DNA from: Spirogloea muscicola
Taxonomy: Eukaryota > Streptophyta > Zygnematophyceae > Spirogloeales > Spirogloeaceae
Direction of reading: 5' to 3'
NCBI GenBank assembly: GCA_009602725.1
Contig: WELB01000232.1
Span: 73,776-92,551 of the forward strand
DNA length: 18,776 nt
The position numbers and the translations under genes were made by a program. Numbering within the stretch: the first letter of the stretch is position 1; the number at the start of each line of letters is the position of its first letter. Below the pieces are notes generated by a model. That model was not told the DNA's origin, ran no database searches, and saw nothing but the letters and a program-made list of their open reading frames with translations. Shown one piece after another: positions 1 to 10,600 of the stretch.

Positions 1-1296
<1,296 letters not shown>

Positions 1297-2042
1297 GGCT
1301 TGCTCAAGTTGCGGCCGCGAGCAGTCAGGCAGCTGCTGCAATTTTCTTGCAGGCTAGCTTACATCATCCAGATGCCTCGAAGGCAGGACCGAACCAGTGT
1401 GTGCTGGGCATCAGCCCGACCGATATGCAGGATCGATTGTGTCGGAGACGAAGGCGTGTGGTCCTTCGGCCCTGCCCTCTTTTCTTAGAAGGGCGCCTGC
1501 CCTTAGTCCAATTCTATTCTCCCCCTCTTACGACCTTCCATACTCGTCCCTTAAGTCGCAATATCTGTGGGAGCTCCCAGGTCGCTTGTCGTTCCATACG
1601 TAGTGCTATCCTCGTGTACAAGCGCTTTCTGTACCTATACTTGTGCGCTTGCGCCAGCACTGCCATCATGCTTGGCCCATGGGACTGGGCGCAGATGTAC
1701 ATATCGCACCAAATCATTCCTTAATAGGACACCTCATCTGTCCAAGTAGACAGTTCTCAACAGGGTTCCTTCCTTCGCACATAGGAATCAAGCTTCGGTA
1801 CATGATGCAACCAATCCTCTACTTCCGAGCCTCTGCTCTGACCTGGATGCTGATGACAACCACTTGTCAGACCAGGTCCATCTTGTTCCGCTTGCAGTCA
1901 AGCCAGGTTTTGACACACATGATGTGCCGAGATTGCCAAAGCTAAAGGTGACCTGCAGGAGAAAGACTCTCCCAAAAGAGTCAGAGCGCCTGCTAAGTCC
2001 ACTTTGCTGTGCAGAAGCAGAGGAATGGCTGGAGTGGCCTGC
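1297..2042. other. Convergent 3' flank between RAB2 and RAD17
   Basis: This 746 bp stretch lies between the stop codons of two genes pointing at each other. It should hold both 3' UTRs. I see no conserved protein, RNA gene or mobile element. The open frames here, including a 184-codon one at 1170-1724, have no family resemblance and are within chance length. A short perfect hairpin (GACTCT, six-base loop, AGAGTC) sits near 1967-1984. I found no plus-strand TGTAA for RAB2. Confidence 0.6.
1359..1363 (-). terminator. Candidate polyadenylation signal TGTAA for RAD17
   Basis: The plus strand reads TTACA, so the minus strand reads TGTAA, the polyadenylation signal used by many chlorophyte genes. 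It would give RAD17 a 3' UTR of about 680 nt reaching to within about 65 bp of the RAB2 stop. A five-base motif occurs by chance often, so this is weak. Confidence 0.2.
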
Positions 2043-5000
2043 TTAAAAGACCTCAATGTCATCATCCTCATCCATGTCATCCCGGTCATCCTCCACAGCA
2101 GTGTGGAGTTGCTGAGCAGGTCTTATGGGTCTCAGTGGCAAATCAGGAACCCCGTCGGTGGGCGGTATTCCTTCAAGGGCGTCGAGTGCATGGTGCTCTG
2201 CGTGCACTGCCATGCACAAAGTGCCACAACAAGCACGCTCCCAAGCAGCGGAGTGAGCAGAGGGCCACACTGACAGGTTCTCCACGTGAGGGAAGTGATC
2301 GTCTGCCAGGTCGTGCAAGGCAAGGGGTCCGCAACTGGAGCACTTCACCTTAGCCTGCACGAGGTTCACAGACTTGCTCAGTCAGATAGAGTCCACTTCA
2401 AAATCTGGTCCGAAGCGCTTTTCCCTCATCCTGTTCTCCTGATGAGATCGATGCACTGCAACTTGCAAGGTGGACGAGCTCTGTGACGTGGTCAGGACCG
2501 GCACTCATAGGCTTGCACGCCTGACGCTACTCGGCATGACTGAAGCTACTGAGCAACCCATACCAGCATCGCTTGTCGCTGCACATCAGCAGACCACACA
2601 GCTGGGCGTCGGATTTTGAAGAAGCTGCAAACAAGCAGAAGCTTCAGGAAATGTGTAGCATGGCTGCATGTGCCAAAGTGCCTCAGTCCACTGACAGGGA
2701 GAACCTTTGCTAGCCCTCAGCTGGCACGCTGGAAGCCTAGGGCTCTCTTTTTCTCTCTCTATGTCACAGACCAGTGGACCGTGTGGCTTGCAAGGCGTGA
2801 CACGCTTCACATGTGCAGGCAACTTGCATATAACCGTCTACAGAAGCCTGGTGCAGCGCCTGGCACCCTAGACACTCAAGCCATACCTAGTAGGCGCTGG
2901 ATGAGCGTTAGCAAAGAGCACGCCTCGAGCTGCAACAAGGCTGGCAGCGTGGCCGGCAACCCCGGCAGGATCGGTGGAACTATTGTCCATGCTCTTTAGT
3001 CGTTCCGATCGCGACGGCCTTCCTACCATCGTCCTCATGCAGTCAGCAGTGCTGATGTAGAACAGGATCTCAGACAGATCTTCTGCTCCATCCTCGTCTA
3101 TGAAGTCTATGACTGCAAGAGCTCATCAGGAAATGCTCAGATGAGAAAAGACATCAGGTGAGAAGCAATCATTCGGCAAGCTTCATGTAGAAAGCAAGTT
3201 CAGAACACATCTCACAGATTAGTCACGTAAGACTGGATCTCTCGCCAGAGTACCAGTGCGGATGTGTTGGCCTTCATCTTACTGTTTTCGTGGAGGAAGC
3301 ACGACAATGTTTCAAAATCTGCGTCAGTGTGTTGCAGCAGATCCTCTGGGGGCTGCATCTTCAGTGCGTGCCTTCTAAGGTCTTCGTGAAGCTCCAGGTT
3401 GCATTGCTTGCCTGACAACAACATGCGGCCCACATGTTTAGCCATCTGCTTGTGTTGTGTTCACCAGCATTCACTGGCAACAAGCACATCGTTCCAGCCG
3501 GCAGCAGGCTCAGCATAAGACACTTCAACCAGCCGTGAAGCACAGGAGGTTCTATCCATGCTGCTAGAGAGATGAAAGGTAAGTGTAGACATTTCCGTGC
3601 CATATGGAATGTGCAAATCGAAAGAGCGTGGCACCACCAAATGGGAACGCACCATCATCAAGATCTGTATTTGGCAGGCGCTTATTGTGCAGAAGCTTCC
3701 CTAGCATGTGAAATAAGGCCAACGATTCATCCCTCCCTGTAGCTGCTTCTGTCGTTGTAGGTGCACTCTTGGTAGGCATCCTTCTGTCACTTCGCACATC
3801 TTCGAGCCTTGCTCCTGCTCGTCCTCGGCGCTTTACTCCACGAGCCACCTGATGGCTTCTTGTGCCATATGATCCACCAGGATCCCACAGGTCATTCTTC
3901 TGTGGAGTCCTGCAAAGGCACCAATACTGAAGACCGACTTTGTCAATGGTTCTTATCTCTTGCTGCAAGCTAGGAGACCAGGGTAAGCCAAAACATTACC
4001 TGGATCTGCACCCTTAGTTGACTCGCATGCTAGACCCTTGCTATACCCTAAACGCTGTGAAAGGTCTTTCCTTAAGCAACAGGCAAAAGCTTCAGGCACA
4101 GGAAATAAGTTGAGCTCTGACAACACAGACAGTTCTGCTGCGGTTGCGCTGCTCTACAACGTCCCTGACACAGGCACATGCTTTGGGTACTGCCTGTACA
4201 GCTCACAGCACCTGCAATGCAGATATAGCGTGCCGAATGTCTCCGGCACTTTTGGCAGCTAAGCTGCTGGCATCTTCTTGTGACAAGGAAGTCTTCTCCA
4301 TGGTCGAAATGTGCAGCAGGACCTTTACTAAGTTCTTGTCAGTGACGGCATTGAAAGTCACCTGCAGAAGAACAGGATTCATAAGATCACCTGATCTTCC
4401 CATGCCGTCAGGTGCATTGTCAGTCTTTCAAGCGTGCCGCATGCAGGCCAAGTTTGGTCGGGTGCATCTATAGCAAGCCTAGATGTGAAGACACTGTCGA
4501 TTGTTCTGTACCGAGTACCTTAGTTGCTCCACCACTCTGCAGTGCTGATATGTAGTCCGCTATTCCCTCGCTCCGTTCGCTGCCCCGAGTGTTGGATTCT
4601 AATATTGGAGCAGCCAAGTATAAGCCATGAAACCTCAACCAGAAGAGAAAAATGACAGAGCTCTTATCTCACCACAATTGTTGTGCTCCATGTCCCAAAC
4701 CCTGCCAGCTTGTGGCTCTTACCGGTGAGAATTACAACTGTGGGGAAGCGCGCCAACCTTGCCAGACTACACAGCAGCAGAAGAGGATGTGAAGATGAGA
4801 TGAGGGCAATCAGGCATCCACAGTCACCAGCAGATTATGAAAATAGCGCATGCAGCTATGTCCTCAGCAGTCTCCCTCAATCATGAGCAACGAGGAACAA
4901 ATGCAACATTCTCAGCATCGCACCTTTCTAGTGTCACTCGAAGCTTCTGGCGGCGCTCGTTGTCAGCTGCCAATGGCAGATCATCTATCAGAAGCAGCTT

Positions 5001-6307
5001 CGCCACAGCGCTTCCGGTCGCTGTAAAAACCTAGACACAACGAGTTCTGAGATGAGCTTGAGTCATGCTGCAGATCGGCTGATCTCGGGCCTCCCCTGCA
5101 TCTGCAAACAACGACAACAAGGCTGCTGGAATGTAGTACTCTTGCATTGGTGATGAGCTCCTCCATCACCTTGGTGCCAATCTCATGGGCAATAAGGGAG
5201 GGTCTGCAGTTCATGGCCCCCTGCAAGCTTGGGGTAGAGTCGACAAGAGCTGGGTCACAAGTCGTGGGTCGACCGACCAGAATGGCACCTGGGTGGCTTG
5301 CCTGGCCTTGACACCCTTCCATGGAAGGCGGCATCGGGACTAGGCACAGGGACGGGAATCTGGTGGCTTGCAACAGAAAGCCCTGGAACTCGTCAAGCTT
5401 GGAGACATACGCATAGCCTGGTGAGGGGGCGCAGAGAAGGTGACACACTGCATGGTCGTCAGGAGCTGGTCGTGCGCACAGGCACTTGGGCTGGCCGGCA
5501 GGGATCCTCTTACACAGAGAGGTGAGACTAGGTAGCATGTCAGCAACACGAACATGAGACAGATGATGCTCGGCGAGCTCGGCGAGCTCAAAAACGTTGA
5601 CAAGTGTGGTGCTCAGGATGAAACATCTTCCTCACGCACTGGAGTTGTTCCTGTGCTTGTGCTCGTGCCACAGCGTTGGCACAGGAGTGACCCATTCAGC
5701 GACCTCCAGCCCTTCTGCACGGGCCAACACTCGGACCACCGCCTGGAGCAGGGAAGGAGACGAGCAGCAGCAGCAGGAGGAGGATGAGACGTCAGCAGCG
5801 TGATGAGATGGGTTTGGGCACTTTGCAGAATCCCCCCGAGCGGGAAGGCGCAGGCAGCATGGGTGTGGGCACGCGGGGCCCATCATCACCGTTTTGCCTG
5901 CCCCAGGGGGCCCGGTGAGCAGCAGGACGCGGCAGCCGGCATGCACCTGTGGCATGCACACGCGCCACAGTGAGGCTGGTCGTGAAGGCGCGAGCGAGCC
6001 GCAGCGAGGCTGGGGCGTGAAGCGGGAGAAGCTGCAGGGGGCACAGCAAGGCCTGTCGGTTCGCCTGTGCCCACCCCCAGCGGTCGTCTGAGCTGATCGT
6101 GAAGCCACGCCTTGACTTCTGCCACCTGGAGCAAGGTGGGGAGCCAAGCAGCGGAAGTGAGGTGGAGGAAAGGGCAGCGGGGGGTGCGAGAGTGAGGTGG
6201 TGGAGCAGGCGAGGGGGGATGTGCACCTTCTTGTGGTGGACGGCGAGATCGCGCGGGAGTACGGGCGGGTGCTTGTCCAGCCACAGCGTCGGGGGGGCGG
6301 GCGCCAT
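2043..6307 (-). CDS. RAD17: RAD17 checkpoint clamp loader
   Basis: Nuclear AAA+ ATPase that replaces RFC1 in a clamp loader and puts the 9-1-1 clamp on damaged DNA for ATR signalling. Exons (high to low): 6307-6227, 6125-6075, 5946-5890, 5742-5640, 5417-5289, 5020-4924, 4766-4723, 4598-4519, 4361-4212, 3926-3653, 3411-3283, 3112-2887, 2624-2564, 2438-2397, then a last piece ending at 2043. Motifs: N-terminal LWLDKHPPVLPRDLAVHHKK, Walker A TGPPGAGKT (residues 55-63), Walker B LLLIDDLP (149-156), sensor region VVILTES, GDIRHAISALQ before the family's Y/F-x-C-L motif, ESLALFHMLGKLLHNKR, and the acidic tail DDMDEDDDIEVF. Phases agree through exon 13. The start at 6307 is the first in-frame ATG, but the frame stays open upstream to a TGA at 6451-6449 and an acceptor AG lies at 6444-6443, so an upstream exon is possible. 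The join from exon 14 to the tail is unresolved: either a 42 nt intron, or a 285 nt intron to an acceptor at 2113-2112, which leaves a 22-residue tail. Confidence 0.9.
3465..3563 (-). other. Possible cassette exon inside a RAD17 intron
   Basis: Within the intron at 3652-3412, a strong pyrimidine-tract acceptor (TCATCTCTCTAG, ending at 3564) and a GTGAAC donor at 3464 bracket 99 nt with no stop in the RAD17 phase (phase 1 in, phase 1 out). Including it would add 33 residues without shifting the frame. The encoded sequence (starts AAWIEPPVLHGWLK) matches nothing I know in RAD17, so skipping is the default model. Confidence 0.25.
4000..4211 (-). other. RAD17 intron 9 start, with a spurious open stretch
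   Basis: This is the 5' part of the intron between exons 9 and 10. It contains an open stretch (4153-4000) bounded by an acceptor-like TGTAG and a good donor CAG/GTAATG. It was left out because its exit phase does not fit the next exon, whereas a direct 9-to-10 join restores the family's LQ-[YF]-x-C-L motif in frame. Confidence 0.5.
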
Positions 6308-7609
6308 GGGGGGTTGGGGTTGGGGTGGACCACGGCGGGTAGGATGGCGGCCCAGTCGTAGGCGCAGGCGGAGGCCAGGCTGCCGCCGGCGACTTGCCTC
6401 CTCGAAGAAGTGCGCGGTGGGGCGGACTCGAGCATGGCCAGACTGTGCTCACCCAGCCAATCCCCCCCACCTTGGCACCTTGCCGGCCCTTTCAGACCCC
6501 TTAGTAGCGGCTTAGCGCTTCTTAGGGCCCCTCCATCATTTGGCCCTTCGAACCTTTGTCAATGCTTTTTCGGGCTGGCTTTTCACAGCCCTTGCCCCCA
6601 TTGGGAGTTGCCCTTTCTTTCAGACTTTGGCAAATTCTTCTGGGCTGCCCATCTTTGTTTCTGGGCTGGCTTTTCACAGCCCTCGCCCCCCCTGTGACCT
6701 GCGGCTGCTCAACAGGGGATATTGATTGCGCACCCAGCGGCCACTTGAGTCGCTGTGCGCTTTGCCCCGTTTCTGGCCCCTTGGACCTCTGTTCATTCTC
6801 TTTCTGGGCCGGCCAATCACAGCCATCGCCCTGTACTGGAAGAGTCCTTCTCTCGTTGCTTCTCTCTCCAGTTCTCCAACTCTCTCCTCACAGCTCCTGC
6901 AGATAGCGTGAGAGAGCCCTCTCTGGGTAGGCATCCAATCTGACTGACAAGTCGTGCCCTCCTCTCGACCACTCTGTTCCTGGCTGGCTCCACACTGTCA
7001 CTGCCTCTAACGGAGCCCACTAGAACCAGATGTCTATCGCCTGCCACACTCTTAGCGAACAGCTCAGACGAGCTAACAATATGGATGGATAGGTGATAAT
7101 CAAGGTCCGCTAGGAGTAGCGGCAGCTGCTCGAGGCTGCTCCCACAGCGCAGCATACAATTGATACGTGGCGCATGTGTGGAAGGCAGCCAGTTTGAGAT
7201 CCCGCAACAGTGGCTCCTTGAAAGGGTGGTGGGTCCTGACGGCCAGGCCTAACAGACGTGCCTAAAGTTGGGCAAGTATCAGCAAATAGAGGAGCCGCAT
7301 CCAGCCGATCGAGCAGCCCCCCCCCATGACAGGCTCAGTGAGGGGCCTAGACGCAGTACATGAAGCAAGAGTAGCAGCTGCTGAGTGGCAGCGGCAAGTG
7401 GGCGCTCCTACACATCCACTAGGCTCGGAAGCTTGGGGTTGCTCATCAGTGATTGTAGCAAGAAGGCACGCAGGCAGGGTGGGTCAAGGTGGGGTTTCCT
7501 CGGGCTCCTCTGAGGCTTGAGCAACCTTGTGAGACCTCCTCTCGACGACGTCCAGCTGCCCTTCTGGCACTTGCCAAAAGCGTTAGTAGCTGCTTCCTCA
7601 TGACCTCGC
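6308..7609. other. Intergenic region upstream of RAD17 and downstream of the CNNM gene
   Basis: About 1.3 kb separates two genes on the minus strand. It must hold the RAD17 promoter and 5' UTR (perhaps an upstream exon near 6443) and the CNNM-gene 3' UTR. No protein family is recognisable on either strand. I found no minus-strand TGTAA in 6481-7609. A run of C lies near 7317-7325. The repeat at 6541-6833 is listed separately. Confidence 0.6.
6541..6833 (+). repeat. Degenerate repeat, three copies, upstream of RAD17
   Basis: Two copies of a 27-30 bp core, GGGCTGGCTTTTCACAGCCC followed by TGCCCCC or CGCCCCC, start at 6572 and 6663 (91 bp apart) and are nearly identical. A third, diverged core starts at about 6806 (GGGCCGGCCAATCACAGCC). 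Copies 1 and 3 are also alike upstream of the core: TGGCCCTTCGAACCTTTGTC near 6541 against TGGCCCCTTGGACCTCTGTT near 6775, so the older unit is about 58 bp. This may be a duplicated promoter element or simply local duplication; copy 3 includes a CCAAT. Confidence 0.75.
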
Positions 7610-10600
7610 TCAGGCCTGTGCGCCGGCACCCTCTCTCCTTGAGTCACGCTCCACCGCGCCACAGCTGCCGCTCACAAGCCCCTCATCCTTTGGCCGCCCC
7701 ACCATTGCCACAAGCGCCACCTGGCCCTCCATCCCCTGCCCCTCCTCCCCATCCCTTCTCCTGAGCTCATCCCTCCTGTGCCGGTCCAGCTCCTCCGATG
7801 CATCTGAACGCTCCTTTGTCCTCCTCTGCCGCCGCCTCTCCACCTGCTTGATCTTTTCCTCCCACTGCCCGTTCCGTGTCCCCACAGGCCGGAATGTCCC
7901 CTGCATTGACCTGTCTGCTTTTAGGGGGCCATTGCTGACGCCTTCCTCCTCTCTGTGTGATTCCACGCCCACACCCTGCGCATCCTCCTGCTGTATCCTT
8001 TCTCTGTCCTCTGCATTCCAGTCTGCCTCCTTACTCCCATCCCCTCCACTTCGTCCCACTTCTTCTCTGCCTCCAACCATGCTGCCCTCGGCGTCGGCAC
8101 TGGACTGCAGCTCCCAAGCCTGTGCCATTGGTTTATTGGAGTTGTTGTGGTTTGGATAGGGGTAACATCCATCCTCCCTTTCTGCATCCCTGTCCTCGCC
8201 CTCGCCATCTGTGTCACGGTCCTCCCACCCACCCTCTTCTCGCCATACTCTGACCCTTCTTTTCTCAACGTCCCTGCCTTCGCTTTCCCTCTCTGACCTC
8301 TCTCTCTCTAGATTCCGCTCCATTGCTCTCTCCCTTTCTCTATCTCTCTCTTTCTCTGCATTGATTTCGGCTAACTCATCACTGCCTGGCAGGACTTCTT
8401 GACGCTCAAAGCGGACGGAGCCAACCTTCCTTGCATTGCCAGCCAGGATCTGCATGAGCCACAAGGAGCTGATATTGTTGTGAACGACAGTCAAGGACTA
8501 CAATACTCCATGGTCAGCTTGCAGAGCATGATTCTTGCCCTTTCCTTGTGAACCACATCCAGAACTTCCGCAACACGCTTGCGCTTGCACTATATCCGCC
8601 TCTGACAAGTAGCCGAATCAGGCTTGGCTGATGTCACTGAAAGCAAAAGCATAACCTTAAGGAACGGCTAGTCACCCAAATGTTAGCAAGGACCAAGTCT
8701 CTTGGCAGCGGCAAGTCAACATCAAGCCTCGAATATGACGGGGGAATGGAGCGTGCAGAACAGCATGGACCTCAAGCTTGTACTTCTGGAATGCCGCATG
8801 CCGACGTTCTTCATGCACTTCACGTTTTCCATCATCATCATCCCTCCTCTCGTCTTCCTCATCAGCCTTGGTGAGGGTCAAGATCATGGTGTCACCGGTC
8901 CTGGGAATGTACCCAAACGCCTCACACACAAAACCAGAAACCGTCTCATAGTGATTGTCACCCTGCATGGAAGCAACTTGAAGTGAGGAGAAGCGGCAAG
9001 GCAGTTGCTTCGCATTCTTGTCACTGACCCCTTGGCCAACAAAGCTGATGGCATGGCACACCACAAACTAACTCAAAGGTCTTGGCTGAATTGCACTTGA
9101 AAGGCTCCACATCCATATTCGTTCAGTCCAGTACTTTGATTGCTGGCAACATGTTGCTTTGGTCACACAGGGTGATCGCAGTATCACCCGCTCAAGAGTC
9201 ACATTTGTGACATAGAAAAGATCTGTATGATCGGCATCATACCCTTATCTTGATGTCCAAGGCCTCAGCAAGATCATCAATGCTTGTGCTTGCATCAACG
9301 TCAAATACTCCATCAGATCGTTGGACCAAGTACCCTGTCTTCTTCCTAATCTCCTCCTGTCAAGCTTAAAGATCGTAAGTTGGGTGGAGGCATGCAAAGA
9401 GCCACATGCCCAGAGTACATTCTAAATGGCGCACAAGTATTCATCTGCCAAGCTGAATAATACTGGATACTAAGAATAATCGGATACTGCTGCACTCTCT
9501 TCACCTTCGAGTCATTCTCATCAAATATTTCCCCGACTATCTCCTCCACAACGTCCTCCAAAGTCACAAGCTGCCCCGGGCAGAAAAGCGGGTAATCCAG
9601 GTTAATCCTTCTCCTGCTAAAACCATTGCATCCATATGGCACTTACCAGTGAGAGTAAGAGCAATGTCCTGTATGCAGCTTATGCGTGAGATGGGCAGCC
9701 TCCCTCTCACCCCTACGCTGCCGCCGTACTCATTGAGGACGATGGCCATGTGGACCTTCCTGATCCTGAATTCTCTCAAAAGGTTCCAGACCGACATCGA
9801 ATCTGCATGAGCAAGGCAGGACGGCTGCTAGGTTGCCTGCTTGCAATGAAACAGATTCGGAGCTGGACCCATCAATCCCAATGTATAAGTGCCATGTGAC
9901 AAGCGCATACCTGCCTCCTACTCAACCTGACAAATCTCAAGATAAAGCACAAAGGACAAAAAGCCCATTCCTCTTCTCTTATTCAGGAGACGACCTTCTC
10001 ACCAGGCACGAAATATGCTGGTCGATGGGCTATGCGACCAACTGTTAGCCTCTGGAGAAGCTCAGGCTGCAAACAGATTTCAGCGCAGACTCATTAGATG
10101 CATCCGAAGCAGCTCATATGCTGCAACTGGTGCTTTCTTCGAGTCAAGCTTATGCAAGGCTGCATAGCTTGAACTTTGATGGCACAGACACCAGGGCAAT
10201 GATTGTGAATGCAAGCTTGCGGCCATTTCTGCCTCGTAACTTGGGGTGATGCGAGAACAGGCATGAACTTGTACGTCATACAAAAAACTGCAAGTACCTG
10301 ATCCACATAGTCTAACATGTCCATGGTATAAGCTAGGCCCACGATGTTGTCCACCCTCCGTTCAAACACTGGGACCCTGCAAAGCAAAGAGGATACGTTG
10401 AAAGCTGTAGAAAGAGGCATCTGTTATCCATATTCGCTCTCATCAAGGCAGTCAAGAGTTGGGAGATCCTGACGACAACACCAGTCAACAATATGTGAAA
10501 AGAGCCATATGGTGGCCGTCGGAGCCATTCCGCTTTACGTGCCTCTCAAGCCACTTGAGAGGAAAGAAGCGATACTAGAAGGAGGCCCTAGTGATTACTT

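Noticed and set aside
2382-2384. TGA in RAD17 as a selenocysteine codon
   Set aside because: RAD17 is not a selenoprotein family, no suitable downstream hairpin is evident, and splicing explains the stop more simply.
2993-3026. A possible GT-AG intron within RAD17 exon 12
   Set aside because: It would be only about 33 nt, and the sequence is open and in frame without removing it.
4000-4153. Open segment with acceptor-like and donor-like ends inside RAD17, readable as an extra exon
   Set aside because: Its exit phase does not match any good acceptor of the next exon, while joining exon 9 directly to 3926 gives the conserved LQ-Y-W-C-L sequence in phase.
5571-5590. Short tandem repeat of GGCGAGCTC in a RAD17 intron
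   Set aside because: Two copies only, with no sign of function.
5632-6515. Long Pro/Arg/Ser-rich open frames on both strands at the RAD17 5' end
   Set aside because: They are GC-driven read-through of introns; conserved RAD17 sequence jumps between these frames at good splice sites.
7489-8268. Pro/Ser/Leu-rich plus-strand open frames
   Set aside because: They are the complement of the charged, GA-rich minus-strand coding tail, and have no domain of their own.
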